From NCBI RefSeq assembly GCF_042680725.1, contig NZ_JBHUEK010000034.1:62001-126000 (forward strand): a stretch of 64,000 bases of DNA, written 5' to 3'. Below are positions 19,190 through 27,504 of the stretch, one piece after another. The first letter of the stretch is position 1; each line of letters begins with the position of its first letter. The position numbers were made by a program, and so were the translations under genes. The notes beneath the pieces were generated by a model, which did no database searches, was not told the origin of the DNA, and saw nothing but the letters and a program-made list of their open reading frames with translations. This stretch comes from Ferdinandcohnia salidurans. GTDB taxonomy: Bacteria > Bacillota > Bacilli > Bacillales > Bacillaceae_L.

Positions 19190-19208
19190 GTCGTAAATAG
19201 GACTTTAA
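19190..19208 (-). promoter_or_regulatory. Direct-repeat operator, site 7
   Basis: The minus strand reads TTAAAGTCCTATTTACGAC. AAAGTC and TACGAC half sites are offset by 11 bp. It lies about 165 bp before the P4 start. Confidence 0.5.
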
Positions 19209-19248
19209 ATCAAATTGGACCCTAATTAGAGGTAACGCCAAAACTTCA

Positions 19249-19279
19249 TAAAAAAGAGGCTGCATAAATGCAACCTCTT
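19249..19279 (-). terminator. Terminator of the aldarate operon
   Basis: On the minus strand AAGAGGTTGCA pairs with TGCAGCCTCTT and runs into six T. Confidence 0.8.
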
Positions 19280-19297
19280 ACTACCAATATGGATGTC

Positions 19298-19325
19298 TGG
19301 GACAAGGGACCTGTCCCTCTGACCC
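19298..19325. repeat. REP-like palindrome, copy a
   Basis: TGGGACAAGGGACCTGTCCC followed by TCTGACCCA. Nested GGGACA/TGTCCC arms make an imperfect hairpin. It lies between the stop codon and terminator of the enolase-superfamily gene, as most copies do. Confidence 0.8.
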
Positions 19326-19346
19326 ACCTGATTTCTGACCTACTGC

Positions 19347-20519
19347 CTATTTGGTTTGGGCGGTGCGGTCTTGGAGTTGGTGGACGGAGACGTTGCCCCA
19401 GCTTAGGTCTTTGACGCGGTAGGTTTCGATTAGGTTTTCGTCTAGTTCAATTCCTAGGCCTGGTACATTACGGTCTGGGACATGGAGATAGCCGTTTTGA
19501 TATTGGATGCGATTTTTTACGACGTCTCCGATATAGAGTTCCGGTCCTGTTGGGTCAGACGTATAATTCAGATTGACTAGATTTGCTCCTAAATGAGCCA
19601 TGGATGCAGTACCGATTGATAGTTCTTGTGTGGTTCCTAGGATGACGCTTTTTCGAGCTACTTCGGCAACTGCCGCTGCCCTTTTTGCTGCCGTTAACCC
19701 ACCAATAAAGATTGGCGATATATTAAAGATATCTACTGAATCGTGCTTGATCATTTCGTACTGATGTTTCGTGGACCAAACATGTTCGCTGATTGGGTAA
19801 TCGGTTCTCATCCGAATATGATGCAAGCCCTCGTAGTCATTGGCAAAAGCAGGGCTTTCAATCATCTCAAGACCTAAATCATATTTGGTTAATCGTTTGA
19901 CTGCTTGCAATGTTGATTTCCAATCAAGCAAGTGACTAAAATCAAGTGACTTGATTTTTACTTCGTTACCAAATTCGCTTTTAACAGCTGCTAAAAAGGC
20001 TTCATCGGCGTCAATATTTTTACCAACATATAAGCGGAAGGTATCAAATCCTTGGTGTAAACGTTGACGTATGACCTCGACGTTCTCTTCCACTTCTTCC
20101 ATAAATCTCATCCGGAAAATCGGGTAGCATACTTTAATTTTTTCTCTGATTCTACCACCAAGCATATCAGCAACCGAAATACCTAGATACTTCGCACATA
20201 GGTCATAGAGGGCAACATCGACTCCATTACGGATGAAACTCCCCTTTTCATAGTAGTACATTGCTTCTGGGAAATTACCAGAAAGCTCTTGGTTGAGCTT
20301 CATAATATCAAATGGATTTTCACCGATTAGAAAAGACTTTAAGACATTTGTTAAATCCTCAACATCCGGTGCGTAGCGTGGGAGATGCGAAAAGTCGGAC
20401 ATCTCACCAATCCCTACGATTCCTTCATCAGAATAAATCTTAACAATAATATGTTTATTCACAAAACCGGTATGACGTGGAATACCAACAACTGTTAATG
20501 TAATATCTGTTATTTTCAT
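19347..20519 (-). CDS. Enolase-superfamily (mandelate racemase/muconate lactonizing) enzyme
   Basis: 390 residues with an N-terminal capping domain and a TIM-barrel domain. Putative metal ligands are Asp in KSLDFSHL, Glu in GLEMIESPA and Glu in PISEHVWS. The second strand reads TFRLYVG where many members have a K-x-K acid/base pair, and I see no His at the usual seventh-strand position (LGTTQELS), so the reaction cannot be assigned. By position, last in a regulator-KdgD-semialdehyde dehydrogenase operon, it may make 5-dehydro-4-deoxyglucarate from an aldarate or act as a sugar-acid dehydratase or cycloisomerase. It ends just before a REP copy and the operon terminator. Confidence 0.8.
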   Translation of the reverse strand: MKITDITLTVVGIPRHTGFVNKHIIVKIYSDEGIVGIGEMSDFSHLPRYAPDVEDLTNVLKSFLIGENPFDIMKLNQELSGNFPEAMYYYEKGSFIRNGVDVALYDLCAKYLGISVADMLGGRIREKIKVCYPIFRMRFMEEVEENVEVIRQRLHQGFDTFRLYVGKNIDADEAFLAAVKSEFGNEVKIKSLDFSHLLDWKSTLQAVKRLTKYDLGLEMIESPAFANDYEGLHHIRMRTDYPISEHVWSTKHQYEMIKHDSVDIFNISPIFIGGLTAAKRAAAVAEVARKSVILGTTQELSIGTASMAHLGANLVNLNYTSDPTGPELYIGDVVKNRIQYQNGYLHVPDRNVPGLGIELDENLIETYRVKDLSWGNVSVHQLQDRTAQTK

Positions 20520-20571
20520 TTTACCATCATCCCTACTCTACTAATTTTATAGACCTTGATATGTACGATTC

Positions 20572-22026
20572 TTATACTGGTGTAATGGTTACTGTTTTAA
20601 TTGAAGTGAAAAATTCCTTTGCCGCCTCACCTTGTTCTCTTGAATGGGAACTAGATTGCTTCATGCCACCAAACGGTGCCTGTAATTCAACACCCGCACT
20701 TTCGCCATTTACTTTGATTAAGCCTGCATCAATTTCATTAATATACGTGAAGGCGTTACCAATATCTTTCGTAAATAAGGATGCTGATAAGCCGAACTTA
20801 CTATCATTTGCTTTTTCAAGCGCTTCTTGCAAGCTATCAACCTTAAATAAACATAGGACAGGGCCGAAAATTTCCTCTTGTGCTATTGCACTTTTGTGGT
20901 CCACATTCTCAAACACTGTAGGCTCCACATAATACCCGTTTTGATAGTCATTACCCTCTGGCACTTTTCCCCCCGTAAGTAGCGTAGCCCCTGATTTTTT
21001 TCCTACTTCTAAATAATGAAGGACGGTATCCAGTTGAGATTTAGATGCTAATGGACCCATATAGGTAGATTCCTCTAAACCCGAACCTATTTTAATAGCA
21101 GCTACCTTTTCTAGGACTCTAGTTTTAAAATCCTCATACACCGCTTCATGAACAAAAGCTCGGCTTGTCGCTGTACATTTTTGTCCGGTATGTTTCATGG
21201 CTCCACTAACTGTCAATTTAGCCGCTAGTTCTAGGTCTGCATCATCAAGGATGATTGCTGGGTTCTTCCCGCCCATTTCAAGCTGGTACTTTGCCCCTCG
21301 TTCAACACAGCTCAAGGCGACGAGTTTTCCGACTTCATTAGAGCCTGTAAAACTGATGGCATTCACATGAGGGTGATTGATCAAATGGTCACCAACAACT
21401 GAACCTCTTCCCGTTACAATATTAATAACACCATTTGGAAACTCTGCTTCTGCAAAAGCCTCAATAATCTTAATCGCTGTAATCGTTGTTTCAGAAGCCG
21501 GCTTTAAGACGACCGTGTTTCCATACACCAATGCCGGGGCGATTTTCCAAATCGGAATGGCTATTGGGAAATTCCAAGGTGAAATGATCCCTACAACCCC
21601 AACTGGTACACGTGTTGTAAATAATAGGTTCCTACTTCCGCCCGATGGGATGTTATCTCCCACTTTTCGATAACCTTCTTGTGCATAGTATCTTAAAATT
21701 TGAACAGCTCTTGTCACTTCACCCTTTGTTTCTGCTAAGGTTTTTCCCATTTCAAGTGTTGCCGTTCTCGCAATTTCATCAACTTTCTTTTCTAAAATAT
21801 CAGCTGTCTTATGTAGAAAGTGGCCTCTCTCTAACGCAGAAAGATTCTTCCAGCTAGATAAAGCCCCTTTTGCAGCACCCACTGCGTTGTCGATATCTTC
21901 CGTAGTTGAACTTGGAAATTTTCCTACAGCTTCTGAAAAATTGGCAGGATTACGACTCTCCAAAAATTCACCATTACTGGATTGACACCACTGGCCATCA
22001 ATAAAATTTTTATAAATTTGACTCAT
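20572..22026 (-). CDS. Aldehyde dehydrogenase, probably 2,5-dioxovalerate (alpha-ketoglutarate semialdehyde) dehydrogenase
   Basis: 484 residues, full length for the NAD(P) aldehyde dehydrogenase superfamily. Catalytic Cys284 lies in GQKCTATSR, general base Glu250 in QLEMGGKNP, and ISPWNFP marks the cofactor domain. It begins 13 nt after the KdgD-type gene, behind AAAGGGG. This pairing is known from the Bacillus subtilis ycbC-ycbD glucarate genes, where the dehydratase product is oxidized to 2-oxoglutarate. The substrate assignment rests on that neighbourhood. Confidence 0.85.
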   Translation of the reverse strand: MSQIYKNFIDGQWCQSSNGEFLESRNPANFSEAVGKFPSSTTEDIDNAVGAAKGALSSWKNLSALERGHFLHKTADILEKKVDEIARTATLEMGKTLAETKGEVTRAVQILRYYAQEGYRKVGDNIPSGGSRNLLFTTRVPVGVVGIISPWNFPIAIPIWKIAPALVYGNTVVLKPASETTITAIKIIEAFAEAEFPNGVINIVTGRGSVVGDHLINHPHVNAISFTGSNEVGKLVALSCVERGAKYQLEMGGKNPAIILDDADLELAAKLTVSGAMKHTGQKCTATSRAFVHEAVYEDFKTRVLEKVAAIKIGSGLEESTYMGPLASKSQLDTVLHYLEVGKKSGATLLTGGKVPEGNDYQNGYYVEPTVFENVDHKSAIAQEEIFGPVLCLFKVDSLQEALEKANDSKFGLSASLFTKDIGNAFTYINEIDAGLIKVNGESAGVELQAPFGGMKQSSSHSREQGEAAKEFFTSIKTVTITPV

Positions 22027-22039
22027 AATTTTCCCCTTT

Positions 22040-22960
22040 CTATTTTACGAGATTGGGTACAAATCCCCATGATTCAAGTAGTTCAGTTAGTTCCTTTCGA
22101 TCTGCTTCATTAAGAGCGGAAACGGGTTGTCTAGTAATCCCAGCATTTAATCCGATTTGCTCCATTGCTTCTTTAATGACAACAACATTGTTTCCACTAT
22201 TGTATTTCGCACGTAAATTTTCAAAAGGTACGACCTCTTTCCATACCTTCCAAACAATTTCTTCATTTTTTGACTTAAGTGCATTTAGCATTTCAAATGA
22301 TTTTTCGGGATAAAGATTAACAAGTCCTGAAGTAAAACCAACTGCCCCGGCATTGTAGAAAAATGGTGCCCATTTCTCAGCCGTTCCGCAAATCCAGGCA
22401 ATATGATGTTCGGATGAAACAGTTTGAACAGTGTTAGTAAATCTAGGGAGGTCGTTTACAGCATATTTGACTGCAACAAGTTTTTCTAATGGGGCTAATT
22501 TGACAAGTACATCATCACTTAAATTGGGATCTTTAAAATAAATACAAGATGGTAAATTGACACCTTCAATGATGGATTTGAAGTATTCATATGCGCCTTC
22601 GTTTGTAATATAAGGGTGGATTGGCATATGAATCATGACGCTATCAGCACCAACGGCTTTCGCGTAATTTCCCATGTCGATGGCCGTTTCAACAGAGTAG
22701 CCAATCCCAGCCAGCACAACAGCTCTTCCATCTACATACTCTACTACTCTTTTAATCTCTTCCTTCGCTTCCTCAATAGTAAGGGAATAGAATTCACTTG
22801 TGTTGCCACAAGGAACAATGACCTTCACACCTCTTTGAATGAGAAATTCAACATTCTCTTTTACTCCGTCCCAATCGATTTCTCTTGAATCTTTTTTAAA
22901 AGGGGTAATGGTAATGCCAGAAATGGTTTCAAATTTTTCTTTCCAGTCAGCGTAATTCAT
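22040..22960 (-). CDS. kdgD: 5-dehydro-4-deoxyglucarate dehydratase (DapA family)
   Basis: 306 residues. The Schiff-base lysine is Lys165 in VAVKYAVND, with Tyr141 in the IYFKD motif and the GNTSEFYSLT substrate loop near residues 52-61. The length and neighbours (GntR regulator before, semialdehyde dehydrogenase after, enolase-superfamily enzyme in the operon) match KdgD, which dehydrates and decarboxylates 5-dehydro-4-deoxyglucarate to 2-oxoglutarate semialdehyde. An AGGAGG site precedes the ATG. A related 2-keto-3-deoxy-sugar-acid aldolase is the main alternative. Confidence 0.8.
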   Translation of the reverse strand: MNYADWKEKFETISGITITPFKKDSREIDWDGVKENVEFLIQRGVKVIVPCGNTSEFYSLTIEEAKEEIKRVVEYVDGRAVVLAGIGYSVETAIDMGNYAKAVGADSVMIHMPIHPYITNEGAYEYFKSIIEGVNLPSCIYFKDPNLSDDVLVKLAPLEKLVAVKYAVNDLPRFTNTVQTVSSEHHIAWICGTAEKWAPFFYNAGAVGFTSGLVNLYPEKSFEMLNALKSKNEEIVWKVWKEVVPFENLRAKYNSGNNVVVIKEAMEQIGLNAGITRQPVSALNEADRKELTELLESWGFVPNLVK

Positions 22961-22971
22961 CTTATCCTCCT

Positions 22972-23658
22972 CTAATCCTTGATTAATTTTTCTGTAGTTC
23001 CATTTAACACATCATGCAAGGTTCGTAAAATATGTTCTTTCATAAGATGTTCAGCTAGTTCTGGGTTTTTTGAGATAATAGCATCACCAATTTTACGATG
23101 CTCGGTATAACCTGATCGTAATTCCCCTTTTTCCTTCAGGGCTCTTTTACGAAAAGCTTTATCAAAGCTTGCTATATTATCAAGAATTTGGGTAACCATC
23201 AGATTGTCAGCAATGGATCTGATCATTCCGTGGAATTTGGTGTTTTCCTCTACCAATCGCTCTACTTCATTTTGTTGCAAGAGGTGCTCCATTTTCTCCA
23301 TTTGTTGCTGTAATTCTACTTTTTGAATTTCATTGAGTTTCATCGCAGCAAGCTTAGCACAGACTCCCTCAACACCAGCTCTTAAGATTTGCACTTCCTG
23401 AATATTCACGTCGGCTAAACTTGATACATATGTTCCTTTTCTAGGTATGGTTTCAACAAGCCCTTCTTGGCTAAGCATACGGAACGCTTCTTTGATCGGA
23501 GTAGTACTGACTCCCATTTTTTCTGAAAGCTCTCTTTCTTTTAAATGATCACCAGGCTTAAATTGTCCTGAGATAATCGCTTCACGAATGGATTCAAGAA
23601 CAACATCTCGTAAGGATTTCACCTGCTCTGTTTTCAAAGAGAATAATTCACCGTTCAT
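22972..23658 (-). CDS. GntR family regulator, FadR/FCD subfamily
   Basis: 228 residues. An N-terminal winged helix (ELSEKMGVSTTPIKEAFRML, IPRKGTYVS) is followed by a helical FCD ligand domain. The start is set at ATG 23658 because GGAGGTGG lies just before it. It is the first gene of the aldarate operon and probably represses it and its neighbours: related AT-rich palindromes containing GATATATCA occur before this gene, before the GH88/105 gene and before the solute-binding protein gene. The inducer is probably a sugar acid from the pathway. Confidence 0.85.
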   Translation of the reverse strand: MNGELFSLKTEQVKSLRDVVLESIREAIISGQFKPGDHLKERELSEKMGVSTTPIKEAFRMLSQEGLVETIPRKGTYVSSLADVNIQEVQILRAGVEGVCAKLAAMKLNEIQKVELQQQMEKMEHLLQQNEVERLVEENTKFHGMIRSIADNLMVTQILDNIASFDKAFRKRALKEKGELRSGYTEHRKIGDAIISKNPELAEHLMKEHILRTLHDVLNGTTEKLIKD

Positions 23659-23692
23659 TTTTTCCACCTCCAATTTGGATATTATTAGTTTG

Positions 23693-23714
23693 TGATATCT
23701 GATATATCATATAT
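23693..23714. promoter_or_regulatory. Putative GntR operator A
   Basis: TGATATCTGATATATCATAT, 35 bp upstream of the gntR start, contains the palindrome TGATATATCA shared with the sites at 24915 and 25120. Confidence 0.55.
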
Positions 23715-23763
23715 TAGCACCTGTTTTATTTTTTGTAAATAATGAGTAGTATAAAATTTCAGA

Positions 23764-24867
23764 TTATTTTATTTGAACAATCTCATTATAAGCCATTAAT
23801 AAGGGTGCGACACCGTGTCCGTTGTTGTCTACAACCTTCTCCCCACGAACATAATAGTCATAGCTGCCATCACGTATTCTGCCTAATTCCGGGTGTTTTC
23901 CTAAACCGGCACTTCTGCATATACCACCTAAGAACACTTCCCCATCTTCTTCGCGCATATAGGTTTGTACTGTTCCATCAAATGCAGATACTCCGTATTT
24001 TTCATAGTCCTTCGATACATACCCAAGGCGTACAGCTTTTAAAATCGCATAGGACATCATGGTTGTTCCGCTTGTCTCTAAGTAATTTCCTTCCTCACCT
24101 GGATGCTCCACTACTTGATACCACATTCCATTTGGCTGCTGATAAGGTAACATTCCATCGATTGTTTCTTTTAATAGGCTTTTTAGCTCGTCTGAATCAA
24201 CATCTTCTCCTTCTATTAGTTCAAGTACATCCACTAAAGCCATTGCATACCAACCAACTGCCCTGCTCCAAACATGTGGTGAGTGGCCCGTTTCCTTATT
24301 GCACCAAAACATACTACGACTCTCATCATAGGCATGAACGTATAATTTTGTTTGATCATCAAATAAATAGTTGCGGACGTTTTTGAATTGCTCGATGGTA
24401 TCCGTGAAATCTTTCTCATCTTGGAACTCCTTGATATATCTAACATAGAATGGTTGCCCCATATATAGCCCATCTAGCCAAATTTGATTTTCATAATTCG
24501 TTTTGTGCCAGAAGTTCCCGCTTTTTGTACGAGGATAAGATTGAAGTTGGGTATACAATTTATCTAGAACGTTCTTATACTTTAAATCTCCTTCTTTATT
24601 AAAGAGTGTAAATAAAACGTTTGCCATCCGGATTTGATCAATATTGTAGTATTGTGTATCAATTTGTTCAATTTCACCGTCATCATTATAAAGTCTGTCA
24701 ATAAAGTCCTTTACAAATTGATACTCACTTTCATCGCCTGTTAGCTCATAGCTATCAAGATAAGCCTTTAAAATACATGATTCGATGTAATGCCAACGAT
24801 GTGAAAACCATTTACCCTCTTGCTTCATATAGTCTTGTTTAAGTTTTTCTACTAATTGATACTTCAA
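23764..24867 (-). CDS. GH88/GH105 unsaturated uronyl (rhamnogalacturonyl-type) hydrolase
   Basis: 367 residues of an (alpha/alpha)6 barrel without signal peptide, so cytosolic. Family motifs: IWLDGLYMGQPF with the catalytic-type Asp at about residue 132, VWSRAVGWYAMAL, YLETSGTTMMSYAI and DNNGHGVAPLLMA. It resembles YteR-type enzymes, which hydrate and release the 4,5-unsaturated uronate left by polysaccharide lyases. The start is the TTG at 24867: GGAGGG lies 7 nt upstream and would be coding if the earlier TTG were used. A GntR-type operator and a perfect cre box lie upstream. The presence of this enzyme implies a lyase acting outside the cell. Confidence 0.88.
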   Translation of the reverse strand: MKYQLVEKLKQDYMKQEGKWFSHRWHYIESCILKAYLDSYELTGDESEYQFVKDFIDRLYNDDGEIEQIDTQYYNIDQIRMANVLFTLFNKEGDLKYKNVLDKLYTQLQSYPRTKSGNFWHKTNYENQIWLDGLYMGQPFYVRYIKEFQDEKDFTDTIEQFKNVRNYLFDDQTKLYVHAYDESRSMFWCNKETGHSPHVWSRAVGWYAMALVDVLELIEGEDVDSDELKSLLKETIDGMLPYQQPNGMWYQVVEHPGEEGNYLETSGTTMMSYAILKAVRLGYVSKDYEKYGVSAFDGTVQTYMREEDGEVFLGGICRSAGLGKHPELGRIRDGSYDYYVRGEKVVDNNGHGVAPLLMAYNEIVQIK

Positions 24868-24914
24868 TACAATTCCCTCCAATTTTATGTAAATCTTGTA
24901 AATCTTACTCTATA

Positions 24915-24929
24915 AGATATATCATATTT
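24915..24929. promoter_or_regulatory. Putative GntR operator B
   Basis: AGATATATCATATTT shares the GATATATCA core with sites A and C, 48 bp before the hydrolase start. Confidence 0.5.
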
Positions 24930-24949
24930 CTTATAATTTAAATCGATTA

Positions 24950-24963
24950 TGAAATCGTTGTCA
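24950..24963. promoter_or_regulatory. cre box (CcpA site)
   Basis: TGAAATCGTTGTCA fits the consensus TGWAANCGNTNWCA at every position and lies between the divergent hydrolase and solute-binding protein genes, suggesting catabolite repression. Confidence 0.6.
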
Positions 24964-25119
24964 ACACAGTGATAACTGGATTTTAAAGACTAAAAAGCTT
25001 GTACAACCTTTGATACTAAAGCATTTTAGCTAGGTACAATCTATCGATAATTTTAAAAAGTTAAAAAATTCTCAAAAAGGTATTTACTAATCAACCTTCT
25101 TCCATTATGATAAAAAACA

Positions 25120-25136
25120 TGATATATCAAATATCA
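25120..25136. promoter_or_regulatory. Putative GntR operator C
   Basis: TGATATATCAAATATCA lies immediately before the ribosome site of the solute-binding protein gene, a position suited to repression. Confidence 0.55.
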
Positions 25137-25159
25137 CTCAAACGTAGGAGGTTGATGTA

Positions 25160-26650
25160 ATGAAAAAGCCCGGAAAAGTTTTTTCTCTTCTTTGTGCTGC
25201 TACACTAGGTATTGGTTCACTTACTGCATGCAGTGGTGAAAGCGCTTCAAAAGGTTCTGACGAAGAATTTACACTTTCAGCTATGGTTAAACTCCACTCA
25301 CCAGAAGTCCCTAACAAAAAGATTTTAGAAATCCTCGAAGAAAAAACTGACATGAAACTGGATATCCAATTCGTACCCTCAACAACTTATGTAGAAAAAG
25401 TAAATGCTTTATTTGGCTCAGGATCATTCCCAGACTCCATTGTTTTAGACTTAGACATGCTTACTCAATACCATGAAGCCATTCAAGATGGTCAATTTTG
25501 GGAAATCGGTCCATATTTAGATGAATTTGAAAACTTGGCTAAAATGAAGGACGAGGTTGTTGAAAATACGAAGGTTGATGGAAAGATCTATATGATTTAT
25601 GAAGGAAAACCTCTCTCTCGTCAAGGAATGATCTATAGAAAGGATTGGGCTGAGAAGCTTGGCTTATCCGCTCCAAAAAATACCGATGAGTTTTATGAAA
25701 TGCTACGTGCATTCACGGAAGAAGATCCTGATGGGAATGGAAAAGATGATACATTTGGCTTAACCGATCGGAACGAATTAATTTTTGGTGCGTTCAAAAC
25801 GGTCGCTTCTTGGTTCCATACACCAACCAACTTTGGTTTGGATAACGGAGAAATCAAACCAGAATTTATGTTCCCAGAATACATGCAAACACTTGATTTC
25901 TTTAGAGACTTACATGAAAAAGGTTACATAAATAAGGATTTCCCTGTTACAAGTAAAACTGACCAGCAAGGTTTACTAAAGAATGGTAATGCAGGCGTAT
26001 ACGTTGGCTCAATGGGGGACGTACAATCACTTTATCTAGACACAGTTGCCAATAATCCAGATGCAGTACTTGATGTTCACAACCAAGTAGCTGGCCCTGA
26101 TGGTAAATTTACGGTGTGGTCATTACCGGGTTATGGGAATGCGATTCTCTTCCCTAAATCCTCTATCAAGACTGAGGAAGAATTGAAAAAAGCGCTTAGC
26201 TTCTATGATTATCTGATGACACCTGAAGGAGCCAATCTCGTATTCTGGGGAATTGAAGGTGAGCATTACACAGTTGAAAATAATGAAGTCATCATTAAAG
26301 ACCAAAACTTATTTGACAAAGAAGTTTTACCAATTCAAACGCTAGAAATTGCTGAGCAGGAAACGAATGGTCGATTAAAAGCAAAATATGATTATGAGCC
26401 GATGGCTAAAGCTGAAGAACTATTTATTGACAATGAGCAATACTTAATTCCTGACCCAACGGTTGGGCTACACTCTCCTACCTTTAATGAAAAAAGTATG
26501 ATGTTGCAAAAAATCATTGATGACGCGACATACCAATATATCATTGGACAGCTTGATAAAGATGGGTTTGAAGCTGCGGTCAATGAATGGGTAAAGCAAG
26601 GCGGAGACAAAATCATGGAAGAATTTACGGCTGCCTATCAAAAGAAATGA
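25160..26650 (+). CDS. Sugar ABC transporter solute-binding lipoprotein, LplA type
   Basis: 496 residues. Lipobox SLTAC ends at Cys24. The mature protein has the longer form typical of the LplA/YtcQ group that pairs with YesL, LplB and YtcP permeases: FTLSAMVKLHSPEVPNK, GSGSFPDSIVLD, FTEEDPDGNGKDDTFGLTD. GTAGGAGG precedes the ATG. No permease genes accompany it; the next gene is on the other strand beyond a terminator, so its permease partners must be elsewhere. Sites for the GntR regulator and a cre box lie upstream, linking it to uronate use. Confidence 0.9.
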   Translation: MKKPGKVFSLLCAATLGIGSLTACSGESASKGSDEEFTLSAMVKLHSPEVPNKKILEILEEKTDMKLDIQFVPSTTYVEKVNALFGSGSFPDSIVLDLDMLTQYHEAIQDGQFWEIGPYLDEFENLAKMKDEVVENTKVDGKIYMIYEGKPLSRQGMIYRKDWAEKLGLSAPKNTDEFYEMLRAFTEEDPDGNGKDDTFGLTDRNELIFGAFKTVASWFHTPTNFGLDNGEIKPEFMFPEYMQTLDFFRDLHEKGYINKDFPVTSKTDQQGLLKNGNAGVYVGSMGDVQSLYLDTVANNPDAVLDVHNQVAGPDGKFTVWSLPGYGNAILFPKSSIKTEEELKKALSFYDYLMTPEGANLVFWGIEGEHYTVENNEVIIKDQNLFDKEVLPIQTLEIAEQETNGRLKAKYDYEPMAKAEELFIDNEQYLIPDPTVGLHSPTFNEKSMMLQKIIDDATYQYIIGQLDKDGFEAAVNEWVKQGGDKIMEEFTAAYQKK

Positions 26651-26656
26651 TAACGT

Positions 26657-26690
26657 ACAAAGCCTGCATTGATGTGCAGGCTTTGTTTTG
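26657..26690. terminator. Terminator after the solute-binding protein gene
   Basis: ACAAAGCCTGCA pairs with TGCAGGCTTTGT, followed by TTTG. Confidence 0.85.
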
Positions 26691-26704
26691 TGCGTCATGA
26701 ATTT

Positions 26705-27502
26705 TTAAATTCCAATATATCTAGTGTCATCCTGTTTTAGTGAAAGAAACTCTAAAAAACGTTGAATTTCCATATCCCAGAATTCCCATGTATGACCGTG
26801 ACCTTCAGCGACATGGTAGCAGTAGTCATAGAAATTACTCAGTCTATGAAAAAAGTCACGTACCTTATCATTTAAATCTAACCAAGGATCCTCACTCCCG
26901 CAAGCATGATAGATTTTAGGAAGAGCTTGACTTGACTTTGCTGCTTCAATCGCTAGGTACTCGAGATCATGATCTGTATTTTTAATATCACCGTCACCGA
27001 AGATCTCAATACGCCCTAGTGCTTTCTTAGAACCATCATTATTAAATGGAACGTCAGCCTTATTTCCAGCTGAAAAGGCACCGATAGCAGCATAAAGATC
27101 GGGTCGTGCTAAACCAATCCGCAAACAGCCATACCCACCATTCGAAAAGCCTGCTATGTAATGATCATCACGGTCTGTGGAAAGGCGTGGAAACAAATGA
27201 CGGATAAGCCCCGGAAGTTCCTCTGTCATATAGGTAAAAAACTTCCCACCATGTTCCATGTCTGTAAAGCAAGAATTCATTCCCCCAGGCATAATGACTG
27301 CAATACCATATTTAATCGCATATTTTTCGATATTACTCATTCGATGCCAGGCAGATGCATCACCAGAACCACCGTGAAGAAGCCATAATACCTTAAGTTT
27401 TTGTTCTTCTTGATACGGTTGCCTTTGCTGAGGAAAAATGACATTTAAGGTAACTTCCATTCCAAGCACTTCTGAATACACATAAGTTTCAATTAACGCC
27501 AT
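26705..27502 (-). CDS. Esterase, Esterase D/S-formylglutathione hydrolase-like (putative esterase family)
   Basis: 265 residues of alpha/beta-hydrolase fold without signal peptide. The nucleophile Ser120 lies in GFSNGG, the acid is probably Asp205 in GSEDPWLD, and the His is in EGHGHTWEFWD; LLHGGSGD supplies the oxyanion region. The start is ATG 27502, two bases after the stop of the upstream paralog and 8 nt after GGGAG. Family members deacylate sugars or xylan-type side chains, so removal of acyl groups from imported oligosaccharides is plausible but unproved. Confidence 0.85.
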   Translation of the reverse strand: MALIETYVYSEVLGMEVTLNVIFPQQRQPYQEEQKLKVLWLLHGGSGDASAWHRMSNIEKYAIKYGIAVIMPGGMNSCFTDMEHGGKFFTYMTEELPGLIRHLFPRLSTDRDDHYIAGFSNGGYGCLRIGLARPDLYAAIGAFSAGNKADVPFNNDGSKKALGRIEIFGDGDIKNTDHDLEYLAIEAAKSSQALPKIYHACGSEDPWLDLNDKVRDFFHRLSNFYDYCYHVAEGHGHTWEFWDMEIQRFLEFLSLKQDDTRYIGI

Positions 27503-27504
27503 GT

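Larger units (their letters stand above)
19027..19346. other. Intergenic region upstream of P4
   Basis: 320 bp holding the P4 leader and operator (19190-19208), the terminator of the opposing catabolic operon (19249-19279) and a REP-like palindrome (19298-19325). No gene seen. Confidence 0.6.

Noticed and set aside
23742..24386. 214-residue plus frame opposite the GH88/105 gene
   Set aside because: Antisense shadow rich in His, Leu and Ser; the hydrolase on the other strand has full family motifs.
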